Shown: positions 26,183 to 35,839 of the stretch, one piece after another
Numbering within the stretch: position 1 is the stretch's first letter
Layout: the number at the start of each line of letters is the position of its first letter
Origin: Aquiflexum lacus
GTDB lineage: Bacteria; Bacteroidota; Bacteroidia; Cytophagales; Cyclobacteriaceae
Length of the DNA stretch: 64,000 nt
NCBI RefSeq assembly: GCF_015476655.1
Contig: NZ_JABFHF010000004.1
Coordinates: forward strand, 215,241 to 279,240
Direction of reading: 5' to 3'
Translations under genes and position numbers: made by a program
The notes under the pieces: model-generated
Databases searched by the model: none
What the model saw: the letters and a program-made list of their open reading frames with translations, nothing else
Told to the model about the DNA's origin: nothing

Positions 26183-28753
26183 ATGAAAATAAAATCCACA
26201 CTCCTTTTGCTGCTTGTATTTTTTCTTGCAGTCAATTCCTGTAAAGAGATTGAAGAACCAGATATTCCTCCGGTTACAGAAGACCCTGTAGATGACCCTG
26301 ATACTCCTGGATCAGAAACACTGCCCACATCACCTATCAACATCACTTTTCCTGAGGGAACTTCCGTCAACCTGGATGATTCCAAAGTTCTTTCCGGATT
26401 ATTTGAATTCGAGGTAAATTCCTCCGGCACATCCAAATCCTACACACCTTCTGATGAATATGTAATGGCATACCTTCTGGACAAAGAGGGCAAAGCCATG
26501 CTGATGGGTTTTCTTGGTAAAGGCAGAACTGAAATTTCCGTCAAATCAACAGCGGAAGCATTGATCTATTTTGGGGCAGGTCTTTTTACCCTTCCGGAAG
26601 AAATGAAGGACAAATATTTTCGGGAAGCTGCTTCCATTCCTGAAATAGAGGAATTGATCGGTCAAATGGAAACCACCATCAAACAAAACCCCCTTGCTTT
26701 ACAACAGGGGTTATTGAACGAATCCTGGAAATCAGCTCTGGAAAAAATTTACGAAGATGGTGAAATAGTAGATATCCGTGCCAGGGTAATCAATGTTGAT
26801 GCTTCTGTCAAAAGTGGAATTCAGGTTTTCGAACATGATATTCAGAATATCAAAGTAAGAAACAACTACAAAAGAAGGACCCATGCATTTCTTTACAAAC
26901 AATCTTTTAAAGACAGGGAAAAAAAGGAAACTGTTTTGATTAAAAATTCGGAATTCAATGGTGGTCTTAAAGCTCAGACTGAATTACCTGTGGCCGCAGT
27001 GTCCAGTTTGGATGGTGTGTTGGGCAGCGCAAGGAATGTGGTCATGTTGAATGGAGGTAAGTATTTTGAATTGATTTCTGATCCCATGCCCACCCCTTTG
27101 GAAACCAATGAAATCCAGGCTGTTTATACTGTCAGGGTAGTAGGTCCAGGCGGTACACCTTCTGCTTTTTCCATGACTGATGCAGAGGAAGAAAAGGTCT
27201 ATAAGCTTACACTTGAATATACTTTATTAGATATAATCTTACCAGGAATTGCCCAAGCCATTGGTATTGTAAACGAAATTAAAGAATCTGAATTGAAGGA
27301 ACTTTATAGTTTTGTGGAAGCCAGGGCGAAAAATATTCCCAAGCTTTATGAATTTTCAAAAAATGGAGACCCTATTGCTTTTGCCAAAGAGCTCCTCAGT
27401 TTGATTCAGGAAGATTTAATGGACAAAGGGTTTGAAAAGATCCTAGTCGAAATTGCAAAAAAAGGATATGAGAGTAAAGCAGGTGTCAAACTGGGTAATA
27501 ATGCCGATATAACGGCTGAGTTTGAAAGTAAGGTTAAAAAGGCAGCAAAATTATTAAAGATTGCAGATTTGATGGTCTTTGCGATTAATTCCGGTATAAT
27601 TCTTAATGATGTCAGGAAATCGACTCAGATGGAATCCTTCAAAGTAGAAGTCAACGACATCCCTTTTAAACTTGAACCAAAAGATGCGGCTGTTTCTGTC
27701 AATGAGCAAAAGGAACTCACAATCACAAAATTAGGCCAATTACCTAACAATCAAACCTATTGGATAAAATGGTGGACAACAGGGAAATACGGCGTCATGA
27801 GAGACAAAGAAGGAAGGGCAGGTAAGGAAATCGAGACCAATTTCACCAAGATGTTTTACAGGGCAATATCCAATCCTTCACAGATAGATGAAGAAGCTCA
27901 AGATAAGGTATATGCTGAAGTTTTTATCAAGGAAGGTGAAAAATTGACATCCATTGGTCTAGATTCAATTACTGTAAAGGTAAAGCCTATAAAGCTTGAA
28001 ATTAAACCAAATGGAGTAACATTATCTCCAATAAATGGGGGAACCAGTGAAATAAAGCTTTATGTAGAGACTGCGGGTCCGGCAAAAAAACTCGAAAATA
28101 ACGAGGAGTATGAATACCGTTATGAGTGGGGCACAAAGGGAGATTACGGATTGTTTGACGGATATAGTGTTACCGAAAATACAAATGAAAACGTGGTGCG
28201 GTATGTGGCATTGGATGAGGAGGTAGAAAAAGCAGAAGAGGAAATATTTGTCAGGGTCTATAGGCTGGAAAAGGGGACAACAGAGGAAAAATTTTATGGA
28301 GAAGCTACCGGTAAGGTCAAAATAGAAAATGATGAAAACTGGAAAATTTTCCATGAACCGTTAGAGGTTATTAAAGCCTATAATTTGCTAGCTGAAAATT
28401 CTGCCGTCCTTATCTTGGCAATTATTTTTGAGGAGGAGGAGGAGGATTTGGAGTATTTTGTTCGATTTTATGGATTTGCGCGAACTGCTGTGCCTTCCAT
28501 TGAGGGTGTTAGCTATTCTTGGAAAGCCGATCAAGATCCACCTAAATCTGCTGATTTGAAATGGTATTTTGCGGAAACTAAGTTCCGTGGTGAACATCTA
28601 TTTGCGGAACGAATTCCCGATGGGAAAATTGCTTTGAAAGTTCCGCTTAACGGTGGATTGGTCAGTGGTACGTGGATTGATTACTTGGAAGAAACATTCC
28701 ATAGTTTTAAAGGACATGCTGAAGTAAGAATAAGGAAAAAACCGAAAGATTAG
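26183..28753 (+). CDS. Large paralogous lipoprotein, copy 1 of 4
   Basis: An 856-residue lipoprotein I cannot assign to a named family. The start at 26183 (MKIKSTLLLLLVFFLAVNSC) gives a textbook lipobox with Cys20. A Pro/Asp/Glu-rich linker follows. Landmarks shared with the other copies: RRTHAFLYKQSFK near residue 235, YTVRVVGPGGTP near 315, helical central region ~340-480, then repeated Ig-like strands with WWTTGKYGVMRDKEGRAGKE, LEIKPNGVTLSP and YEYRYEWGTKGDYGLFDG, and the end WKADQDPP...EVRIRKK. The centre (~340-480) is the most divergent part. Starts 70 bases after the CHAT gene. Probably displayed on the outer membrane surface, since the residues after Cys are acidic. Confidence 0.8.
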   Translation: MKIKSTLLLLLVFFLAVNSCKEIEEPDIPPVTEDPVDDPDTPGSETLPTSPINITFPEGTSVNLDDSKVLSGLFEFEVNSSGTSKSYTPSDEYVMAYLLDKEGKAMLMGFLGKGRTEISVKSTAEALIYFGAGLFTLPEEMKDKYFREAASIPEIEELIGQMETTIKQNPLALQQGLLNESWKSALEKIYEDGEIVDIRARVINVDASVKSGIQVFEHDIQNIKVRNNYKRRTHAFLYKQSFKDREKKETVLIKNSEFNGGLKAQTELPVAAVSSLDGVLGSARNVVMLNGGKYFELISDPMPTPLETNEIQAVYTVRVVGPGGTPSAFSMTDAEEEKVYKLTLEYTLLDIILPGIAQAIGIVNEIKESELKELYSFVEARAKNIPKLYEFSKNGDPIAFAKELLSLIQEDLMDKGFEKILVEIAKKGYESKAGVKLGNNADITAEFESKVKKAAKLLKIADLMVFAINSGIILNDVRKSTQMESFKVEVNDIPFKLEPKDAAVSVNEQKELTITKLGQLPNNQTYWIKWWTTGKYGVMRDKEGRAGKEIETNFTKMFYRAISNPSQIDEEAQDKVYAEVFIKEGEKLTSIGLDSITVKVKPIKLEIKPNGVTLSPINGGTSEIKLYVETAGPAKKLENNEEYEYRYEWGTKGDYGLFDGYSVTENTNENVVRYVALDEEVEKAEEEIFVRVYRLEKGTTEEKFYGEATGKVKIENDENWKIFHEPLEVIKAYNLLAENSAVLILAIIFEEEEEDLEYFVRFYGFARTAVPSIEGVSYSWKADQDPPKSADLKWYFAETKFRGEHLFAERIPDGKIALKVPLNGGLVSGTWIDYLEETFHSFKGHAEVRIRKKPKD

Positions 28754-28956
28754 AGACTTATTGTTCAAATGGGAAGATTGGAAAGATAGATTTGATTTTA
28801 GATGAAATCACTTCTCAATCCAACCTTCCCAATTGTTCAGTTTTTATATATTGAAAACTGCGAATCAAAAGATTTTTAAATATCTGGGCTTCTGAAGTTG
28901 ATAGAATTATAATTATTGAAAGGAATGATTCAAAAACCCAGAGAAAAATTCTCCGG
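28754..28956. other. Spacer between lipoprotein copies 1 and 2
   Basis: Contains a possible long hairpin (GGGAAGATTGGA near 28780 against TCCAACCTTCCC near 28818) after the stop of copy 1. A degenerate version of the AAAAACCCAGAGAA / TTCTCCGGTTTTT terminator is at about 28931-28963, with one mismatch relative to the intact one after copy 2. Confidence 0.5.
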
Positions 28957-28996
28957 TTTTTTTGATGACATTTTTTTATGGGTTCGATGTGTAAGT
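28957..28996 (+). promoter_or_regulatory. Conserved upstream box of lipoprotein paralogue 2
   Basis: TTTTTTTGATGACATTTT, then ATGGGTTCGATGTGTAAG, with CGATGT ending 28 bases before the ATG at 29019. Identity with the copy-1 box continues through the leader CTAACCTTTATCATC and most of the signal-peptide codons. Confidence 0.6.
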
Positions 28997-29018
28997 ATTG
29001 CAACTAACCTTTATCATC

Positions 29019-31514
29019 ATGAAAATAAAATCCACACTCCTTTTGCTGCTTGTATTTTTTCTTGCCGTGGGTTCTTGTAAGGAAACTGAAGAACCTGATT
29101 TGCCACTGCTTACAGACGACCCAGTTCTACAGGATCCAGCCAAAGACATCCCTACGATTGATCTGAAAGTAATACTTCCAAACGGGGTAAATGTGGACTT
29201 GAGCAAAGCAACTTTGTTAACTGGTTTTATCAGCTATCCAGTTTCAAACAACGGCGATACCAAAGCCAAAATCAATTCCGGTACCACACGAATCACCCAC
29301 TTACTGGATGAACAAGGAGATGTGGTAATGATGGGATTTGTCAATGCCCAGAATAAGGAAATATCTCTTGAAAGCACCGCTCAAGTGGTAGCCTATTATA
29401 GTTCGGGTGTAGTCTACGGGCTGGAGGATTTAGATGTCAGGTTTTTTAAGGATTTTGAAAGTCTGCCGGGGTTTGATAATTTGAAACAGGCAATATTTTC
29501 CGGCATGAAAGGCAATCCAAAGTTTTTGGCAAGTCCAGGGCTGCGGTCTTCTATTGAGATATTTTTGGATGAATTGAATGTAGAGGGTGATTTGGTTGAT
29601 ATCAGAGCGAGACAAATCAATGTCGACCCAACTGGATTTAAAAGTGGTATACAGATTTTTGAAGAGAATTTCCAAAACATCCAAATCACCAACAGGTTCA
29701 GAAGGAGAACCCACGCATTTATTTATAAAACATCCTTCAAAAATAAAGAAGGGATAGAGACCGTGCTAATCCCCAGAGTAGGGGGATCGGACAAGGCAGA
29801 AAAGGATTTACTTCTTACACCAACGCTGGGAATCCAGAGTTTTGTGGGTGTGCTTTCCGATTGGGCCAGTGGTAATGGCATGGCCTTCGCCGCCACTACC
29901 ACAGAATCAATCCCCATACCCTTGGGTCCTTCTGAATCAGAAGCTACCTACAAAGTGAGAATAGTGGGTCCGGGCTTGTTGGATTACCCAAACATGATGA
30001 TGACGGATGATGAACTCGCAAAATGGAACAGGCTGATGATAGAAACCTTTACCTTAGATTATTTGGTTCCTGTAATTTCCAAATTATTAGGTCATAATAA
30101 GTCTGCCATGTCTCAAAGCTTTGGAAAATTTATCACGATCATTGAAGGCATTATCTCAGTGGAACCTGTATTAAAAGACCTGATTGAAAAAGGTGAATTT
30201 CAAATAGCATTAAAAGGATTTTTGAATGTGTTGTTTACAAAAAAATCAGGGGAATGGGACAAAATGGTCACTGCGATGATGGAAGGTGTAGCAAACTTTA
30301 ATACCGCAACCGATCCTAACTATTTCAAGGAAACTACAGAACAGATTACAGAAAAAACTGAAAGTTTGCTTAAAGTGATGAAAGTGGTGGATAATTTTAT
30401 GTTTGCGGCAGATATTTCCCGTTCCGCTGGCCAAATCGCCCTATCCAACTCACTTGAAGAGTTTACAGCCAAAGCCCTCGAACATGACATCATCTTAAGC
30501 CCCAAGGAAGCTTCCGTCACTAATTTTGCTGCTGAGGAACTGACTGTCCATACAAAAACCGAACTTGGAGACGGACAGGCATTTTTATACAAATGGTCCA
30601 CTTCTGGCAAGTATGGCCATCTAAGGGATAACCTTGGAAATAAGGGAACTGAGATTGAAAACGGCCAAAAGACCATTTCCTATAAAGCAGAGACCTCGGT
30701 GGCCAATTTGCCGGACAATGCCATAGAAATTATAACTGTAACCGCTTATGTCAAGCAGGGACAAAACCTCACAAAAATTGGAGAAGCTCAGGCATCCATA
30801 GCCGTCAAGCCTGCCCGTCTGGAAGTTAAACCGAATAATGTTACTTTAATGGGTGAACAAAAAATCAAGCTTTATATCGAGTGGGCAAACGGAGATCCGT
30901 TTTATATTACCGATGATCCTTTCGATTACAAGTTTGAATGGAGCACACCGGCAGTTTACGGAAATTTTGAGGGCGGGGTAAACACAGTGACCACAACGGT
31001 ACCTTATATCACTTATCAGGCATTGGATAGGGAAGTAGAAAAAGCCAGTGAAACGATTTCGGTACAGGCTTACATCAAGTCAAAGGATTCTGATCGATGG
31101 ATACGCTATGATGATATTACAGGAAACGTTAACATTGAAAATGATGAAAACATTAAAATTCTACATGTTATGCTTCATGCAGTTTCATTACCAAATCCCT
31201 GTGACGGTTGTTTTACAAATTGGCTTCAAGCCACTTTTCCTAAGGAAGACAACCATGAATCCTATACGGTGAGATTTTATGGCTTCAAAAAACAGGCTAT
31301 TCCAAGTGTGGAAGGAAAGACATATTCTTGGAAGGCTGATCAAGAAGTCCCTAGATCTATCGACTTTAGTAGACATACAAATATTCCTGAAAATCGAATT
31401 GGTGTCTGGATTTTAAATAACTCAGGTGGCAAAGGGCATAATCCAAATTTACTTAATAAACTAAGGGAATTTGGCGGAATGGTGGAAGTGAAAATCAAAC
31501 TGAAACCGGAGTAA
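29019..31514 (+). CDS. Large paralogous lipoprotein, copy 2 of 4
   Basis: An 831-residue lipoprotein, start at 29019 (MKIKSTLLLLLVFFLAVGSC), lipobox Cys20. The signal peptide is all but identical to copy 1 whereas the mature part is clearly diverged. Shared landmarks: RRTHAFIYKTSFK, ATYKVRIVGPG, the variable helical centre, then WSTSGKYGHLRDNLGNKG, ARLEVKPNNVTL, DYKFEWSTPAVYGNFEGG, a PNPCDGCFTNW loop with a possible disulfide and WKADQEVPRSIDFSRHT. Residues ~510-831 are about 80% identical to copy 4 by eye, far more than the centre, indicating segmental exchange. An intrinsic terminator follows. Confidence 0.8.
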   Translation: MKIKSTLLLLLVFFLAVGSCKETEEPDLPLLTDDPVLQDPAKDIPTIDLKVILPNGVNVDLSKATLLTGFISYPVSNNGDTKAKINSGTTRITHLLDEQGDVVMMGFVNAQNKEISLESTAQVVAYYSSGVVYGLEDLDVRFFKDFESLPGFDNLKQAIFSGMKGNPKFLASPGLRSSIEIFLDELNVEGDLVDIRARQINVDPTGFKSGIQIFEENFQNIQITNRFRRRTHAFIYKTSFKNKEGIETVLIPRVGGSDKAEKDLLLTPTLGIQSFVGVLSDWASGNGMAFAATTTESIPIPLGPSESEATYKVRIVGPGLLDYPNMMMTDDELAKWNRLMIETFTLDYLVPVISKLLGHNKSAMSQSFGKFITIIEGIISVEPVLKDLIEKGEFQIALKGFLNVLFTKKSGEWDKMVTAMMEGVANFNTATDPNYFKETTEQITEKTESLLKVMKVVDNFMFAADISRSAGQIALSNSLEEFTAKALEHDIILSPKEASVTNFAAEELTVHTKTELGDGQAFLYKWSTSGKYGHLRDNLGNKGTEIENGQKTISYKAETSVANLPDNAIEIITVTAYVKQGQNLTKIGEAQASIAVKPARLEVKPNNVTLMGEQKIKLYIEWANGDPFYITDDPFDYKFEWSTPAVYGNFEGGVNTVTTTVPYITYQALDREVEKASETISVQAYIKSKDSDRWIRYDDITGNVNIENDENIKILHVMLHAVSLPNPCDGCFTNWLQATFPKEDNHESYTVRFYGFKKQAIPSVEGKTYSWKADQEVPRSIDFSRHTNIPENRIGVWILNNSGGKGHNPNLLNKLREFGGMVEVKIKLKPE

Positions 31515-31540
31515 GTTGTATTTATTGGAAAGAATAAATC

Positions 31541-31571
31541 AAAAACCCAGAGAAAAATTCTCTGGGTTTTT
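31541..31571 (+). terminator. Intrinsic terminator after lipoprotein copy 2
   Basis: A perfect 14-bp stem (AAAAACCCAGAGAA with TTCTCTGGGTTTTT) around an AAA loop. Its 3' T run is also the start of the next gene's upstream box, so termination of copy 2 and initiation of copy 3 are physically merged. Confidence 0.88.
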
Positions 31572-31600
31572 GATGATATTTTGAAATTCTTTCGATGTCA
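31567..31600 (+). promoter_or_regulatory. Conserved upstream box of lipoprotein paralogue 3 (diverged)
   Basis: TTTTTGATGATATTTT, then TTTCGATGTCAAGG; CGATGT ends 27 bases before the ATG at 31626. The GATGAxATTTT and TCGATGT blocks are kept although the spacer differs, which suggests selection on these two blocks. Confidence 0.55.
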
Positions 31601-31625
31601 AGGTATAATCCTAACCTTTGTTATC

Positions 31626-33830
31626 ATGAGAATAAAATCCACATTACTTTTCCTGCTTGTGTTTTTCCTTGCTGTAGCTGCCTGCAAGGAAACCGAAACT
31701 CCTATAGATGATCCTGTCGATAAAGGTCCTGATGTCGTTGATTTTCCAACTGCAACGCTTTTAATTCAAATTCCTGAGGGTTCGAATTTTGATTTAGAAG
31801 GGAGTTCAATTCTATCCTATGGTCTCACTTCTCCTGTGGAAAAAGATGGTAAATCAAACGTGGCCATAAATAACGGTCTTTCAAGTCCTGCTTTTCTTTT
31901 TGACAAGGATGAAAACCTTATTCTGGCAGGTTTTATTTCCAATCAGAAAATGAAAATATCAACCGAAACAACCGCAGAATATCTTTTATACCTAGGGCTT
32001 GGTATTCCTTTTTATGAAAGGGAACTTACGGATTTATTCTTGGAACAAAGTCACCAGATCCCTGGCTTCAATGAGTGGAAGAACGAAGTTCATAACCTGT
32101 TTTTAAGTGACCCCATGATGCTTGAAAATGGTAGTTTTAATAATGGTCTGAAGGCTAAAGTCAGCAAAATCATTGAAGAAGGCAGAGAAAAGCATGATGG
32201 AAGAATAATCCCTGAGGGAAGGTTAAAGGAAGATGAAGGAGTCGCCGCCGATGTCCTGGTGAGTGGGGAGAAAAGGAGCGGGCTACAGTTTGAACAGACA
32301 GGCCTCAACCAATTTGATATTACCCATTACTCCAGAAGAAGAGTCCATGCTTTTCTTTACAAGTATGATTATTTAGATCAAAGTGGCAATAAACATAATC
32401 TGATTCCTGTTTTCGGAGAAAATACCAAAGCGGATTTGGAACTCAGCATTCCACAGGTGAAGGGTGTCAGAGACCTGACAGGAACTATTGTGGATTACTT
32501 GATAGGCAATATTTCAGAAACCGCTTCCATCAAATCGGAAACCGTCCGGTTACCAATGGATAAAAATGAACAGGAAATAAATTATTTAATCAATGTCATT
32601 GGACCAGGCACTCCAATAGCTCAGGGAGACAGAGCACTCACTTCCTTAGAAAAAAGCAAACTGACCAGACTTCAAATGGAAACTCTGGTATTGGATTTTA
32701 TCCTACCAATTATCGGTGATGCCATTAGTGTCGGTGGTATGGTAAACGAATCCTCTCACTCTGTACTCACCGATCCACTTACCTGGGAAGAGTTGATAAG
32801 CATGGTTTTGTTCCATGTAGATAAAATGCCAGGCATAAAAGGGAAGCTGGACAAGGGAGATTTTAAAGGTGCATTGGGTGATTACCTTACAGAATTATTA
32901 TCAGAGAGTGGTAAAATACTCTTTAATGACCTTGCACAAATAGCAACAAAGACAATTCATCGGGCAGCGGGACAAAGATTTAAAGTTCCTGATTTTAAAC
33001 AGCTTGAGAATAAAACAGGACGTTTTCTAAAAATACTGGCAGTGACGGATTTGGTATTGAAAGGGACAGACTATGTAAGGATTGCCTATGACATTCTCAA
33101 TTCAAAAAATGGAGAAGAGTGGGAGCTTAAGCTCAAAGAAATAAAATTTAACCTTGTCCCTGATAATTTTTCCATTTCACCGGTGAATGACAAAAAAATT
33201 ACTGCACACATTGTATCCACAATTGCTGCTGACCAAGTAATAGAATATGAGTGGAAGACTACCGGAAAGTATGGTTATCTCTGGGATGAGAGAGGCCACA
33301 AGGGAAAGGAGTTCAGCAGTTCATTCAAAGAAGCCTATTATCTCTGCAATGCTTTTAAGAGTGATCTGAATTCCAGCGGTAATATTGACACTGTTAGTGT
33401 GACCGCCTACCTGAAAAAAGGACAATCCCGAAGCAAAATAGGAAGTTCGATTGTCATCGTTAATGTAACCAAAGATAAAGTTTTTACAGTGCCATTCACT
33501 AGAAATTGCCCTATTAAAGAAAGAATGAGTGCGGGTAAAATGCTTTATACCGTAGAAAACGCATATGACGAGGCGAAATTCCCCGAAGAAGAAAATGCCG
33601 CAACTTACACCGCCCGAACAATTAGAAAAGACGGGAGCTTTACGGCCCCGTTTCGATTAACCAACATCTCAAACGGTATGGTAACTTTTAGATCTTTAGA
33701 TGGTACGGGGTTATTTGGTATGGAATCTTATGATAGGTCTAAGGTTGAAAAGGAGGCGGAAAGAAGGCTTAAGATTCTCGAAGACAGGGGGAATCAAGGC
33801 ATAGAAGTGACCGTTACTTTTAAGGACTAG
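31626..33830 (+). CDS. Large paralogous lipoprotein, copy 3 of 4 (most divergent)
   Basis: A 734-residue lipoprotein, start at 31626 (MRIKSTLLFLLVFFLAVAAC), lipobox Cys20. It keeps RRRVHAFLYKYDYLD, NYLINVIGPGTP, a helical centre and WKTTGKYGYLWDERGHKGKE, but has only one full set of the C-terminal strand repeats. Its end (ITNISNGMVTFRSLDGTG...EVTVTFKD) differs from copies 1, 2 and 4, so it is ~100 residues shorter. This is the third of the tandem series; the caspase-like/FISUMP gene starts 45 bases later. Confidence 0.78.
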   Translation: MRIKSTLLFLLVFFLAVAACKETETPIDDPVDKGPDVVDFPTATLLIQIPEGSNFDLEGSSILSYGLTSPVEKDGKSNVAINNGLSSPAFLFDKDENLILAGFISNQKMKISTETTAEYLLYLGLGIPFYERELTDLFLEQSHQIPGFNEWKNEVHNLFLSDPMMLENGSFNNGLKAKVSKIIEEGREKHDGRIIPEGRLKEDEGVAADVLVSGEKRSGLQFEQTGLNQFDITHYSRRRVHAFLYKYDYLDQSGNKHNLIPVFGENTKADLELSIPQVKGVRDLTGTIVDYLIGNISETASIKSETVRLPMDKNEQEINYLINVIGPGTPIAQGDRALTSLEKSKLTRLQMETLVLDFILPIIGDAISVGGMVNESSHSVLTDPLTWEELISMVLFHVDKMPGIKGKLDKGDFKGALGDYLTELLSESGKILFNDLAQIATKTIHRAAGQRFKVPDFKQLENKTGRFLKILAVTDLVLKGTDYVRIAYDILNSKNGEEWELKLKEIKFNLVPDNFSISPVNDKKITAHIVSTIAADQVIEYEWKTTGKYGYLWDERGHKGKEFSSSFKEAYYLCNAFKSDLNSSGNIDTVSVTAYLKKGQSRSKIGSSIVIVNVTKDKVFTVPFTRNCPIKERMSAGKMLYTVENAYDEAKFPEEENAATYTARTIRKDGSFTAPFRLTNISNGMVTFRSLDGTGLFGMESYDRSKVEKEAERRLKILEDRGNQGIEVTVTFKD

Positions 33831-33875
33831 GAATTTAATGTGGCTCAAAATTTAAATACTTGTGATCAAACTATT

Positions 33876-35675
33876 ATGAAAAAGTCAAAATTTATTCTTT
33901 TAACCTGTGTTGTAGCATTATGCCTTGCAGGATGCCAAGAAAAGGAAGATCCTAATGGTAACTCACCAAATGATCCTTTAGGTAACTCAACTGAAGAACT
34001 GCTATTCAAAGGATATAATTTGTTGAATTTGGGCTCAACAGCTTTTTACGAATTTGCAAGTAAAAACAATGGAAAGGCCCCTGCAGCACTTTACGCGACT
34101 GGTAAGATGATGCTCGATACCGGAATACCGCAAGACGTGTATATCGTAGATAGCACCTACATGTACATATTAATGAACCCTGAGATTAAGATGCTTTTCA
34201 GAATAGATTATGTGAACGAAAATGGTAAAAGTGTTTACCGCGGCGGCCCTAACGGCGGTAATCGCTTAACGCGTGTATTAAACAATAATTCTTGTAGCGA
34301 TGCAATACCTAACAATAAAGTATTGCTATGGGGAGCAGCAGATAACCTCCCTTTCAATTACTCAAGTATCAAAAACACTTTGTCGGAATCTGATTTTGAA
34401 TTTGAAGTTACCGAGCTCATTCACGAACAATGTACCCCTGCAACACTAAAAACATTGGATCAATATGGGTTGGTCTTAGTGGATACCCATGGCGTCCCAG
34501 ATGCAATTCTGACTGGAAGCAAAATAAGTTTTCCCAACGGGGCAAAAACATTAAAAGAGTTTAAAGAGGTAATAGTGGCTACGCTTTCTCAAGATGGGTA
34601 CGATGATTTTTTGAAAGGAAATCTCCTTGCAAGTTGGGCGGTGATAGCGCCGAAAATGGGCAAAGAGGAATGGTGGAAAAATGGAAATTCAGTTAGAGCG
34701 CTTGATAAACTTGAAGTTTGGGCAGATATGCGTTTTCTTGAAAGCCTTCCCGATCTTTCCAATACTATAATTTTCAATAATTCCTGTTACAGTGGAGCCA
34801 CTATAAGTGAAATAAAAAATGGGAATATTGATGGTATCCCTGTGAACTTAGTGAAAACAGCGACTGTAGCGAACGCATTTTTAGGCCGCAATCCGATTGC
34901 CTATTACGGGTGGAATCACGATGATCTGTCAGGCGGACCTGTAGACAACGATTTTGCCATTCAGGCGGAAGAAAATCTTATCAGAAGATTGGCGGATAGT
35001 GCAGACAGTACCGGGATGGCTCACAGAAAAGCCGATGGCAGCTTTTTTGAATCTAGCTACCCACCTAAATATCCAAAAATAATAAGACTCAATCTTTTCA
35101 ATAAAGATTCGTATTGCTATCAGGATCCCTGTGAAGAAACCTTCACCGATCCCCGCGATGGACAGACGTATAAAATAGTTTGCATCGGCGATCAGGTTTG
35201 GATGGCAGAGAATCTGAATTTCAAGTCAGATGATAGTTGGTGCTATGCCGATAACCCTAATAATTGCGAAATCTATGGAAGGTTGTATTCCAGTGAATCG
35301 GTTAAATCGGCCTGCCCTCCGGGCTGGCACCTGCCTTCTGTGGAAGAATATGAGAAACTGAATAATCTGTACCCCAAAGGCTGGGGCGGGGCTGAGTTAA
35401 AGTCAGTCACAGGTTGGAGTGAGCCCAATACTGGCGCCAACAACAATAGTGGCTGGAGTGGGCTGCCCGGCGGACAAAAAAACCTGCTACTTGATTTGTA
35501 TCTTTCAATGAGCAGATATGGCTACTGGTGGACATCTTCCACCCTTTTTTCAAGTGATGCTCACAGAACCGGATATGTACGGCTGTCATATAATAAAGTA
35601 ATACTTGGCATAAGTCGTAGTGGCCCTGAAGATGGTGCGGTTGCATACTCTTGCCGCTGTGTCGAGGACGATTAA
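33876..35675 (+). CDS. Lipoprotein with caspase-clan (His/Cys) domain and C-terminal FISUMP domain
   Basis: A 599-residue lipoprotein, start at 33876 (MKKSKFILLTCVVALCLAGC), lipobox Cys20. Residues ~150-410 have the hallmarks of a clan CD cysteine peptidase: a strand ending in His205 (GLVLVDTHG), a second strand ending in Cys304 (NTIIFNNSCYSG), then FLGRNPIAYYGWNHDDLSGG as in gingipain/caspase-like folds. Residues ~422-599 are a Fibrobacter succinogenes major paralogous (FISUMP) domain (DGQTYKIVCIGDQVWMAENL, CPPGWHLPSVEEYEKLN, WWTSS, SCRCVED). FISUMP domains are common on cell-surface proteins. It sits among the paralogous lipoproteins rather than beside a regulator. The protease assignment is by motif only; substrates unknown. 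Confidence 0.82.
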   Translation: MKKSKFILLTCVVALCLAGCQEKEDPNGNSPNDPLGNSTEELLFKGYNLLNLGSTAFYEFASKNNGKAPAALYATGKMMLDTGIPQDVYIVDSTYMYILMNPEIKMLFRIDYVNENGKSVYRGGPNGGNRLTRVLNNNSCSDAIPNNKVLLWGAADNLPFNYSSIKNTLSESDFEFEVTELIHEQCTPATLKTLDQYGLVLVDTHGVPDAILTGSKISFPNGAKTLKEFKEVIVATLSQDGYDDFLKGNLLASWAVIAPKMGKEEWWKNGNSVRALDKLEVWADMRFLESLPDLSNTIIFNNSCYSGATISEIKNGNIDGIPVNLVKTATVANAFLGRNPIAYYGWNHDDLSGGPVDNDFAIQAEENLIRRLADSADSTGMAHRKADGSFFESSYPPKYPKIIRLNLFNKDSYCYQDPCEETFTDPRDGQTYKIVCIGDQVWMAENLNFKSDDSWCYADNPNNCEIYGRLYSSESVKSACPPGWHLPSVEEYEKLNNLYPKGWGGAELKSVTGWSEPNTGANNNSGWSGLPGGQKNLLLDLYLSMSRYGYWWTSSTLFSSDAHRTGYVRLSYNKVILGISRSGPEDGAVAYSCRCVEDD

Positions 35676-35836
35676 ATGAAAACGGACTCCAACAATAAAA
35701 TTACATTAATCTTCAATTTACAGCATATCCAAAATTGGCGGAGGTGTTTTTATGACAATCGGAATAATTGCCTGGAAAAAAGCTTTAAACTGTACAACCA
35801 TCTGCTTAATGTCCACTAAATATGTAACAATAGAAT
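35676..35836. other. Junction segment between the FISUMP gene and truncated copy 4
   Basis: No supported gene. Short open frames on both strands lack family resemblance. The recognisable lipoprotein homology begins abruptly at 35840, right after a stop codon, so this is probably unrelated filler at a rearrangement joint. Confidence 0.45.
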
Positions 35837-35839
35837 TGA

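Noticed and set aside
26183..28753. Longer N-termini for lipoprotein copies 1-3 starting at TTG/ATG 21-45 bases upstream
   Set aside because: They would extend through the conserved leader and spoil the lipoprotein signal peptide; the MKIKS/MRIKS starts agree across all copies.
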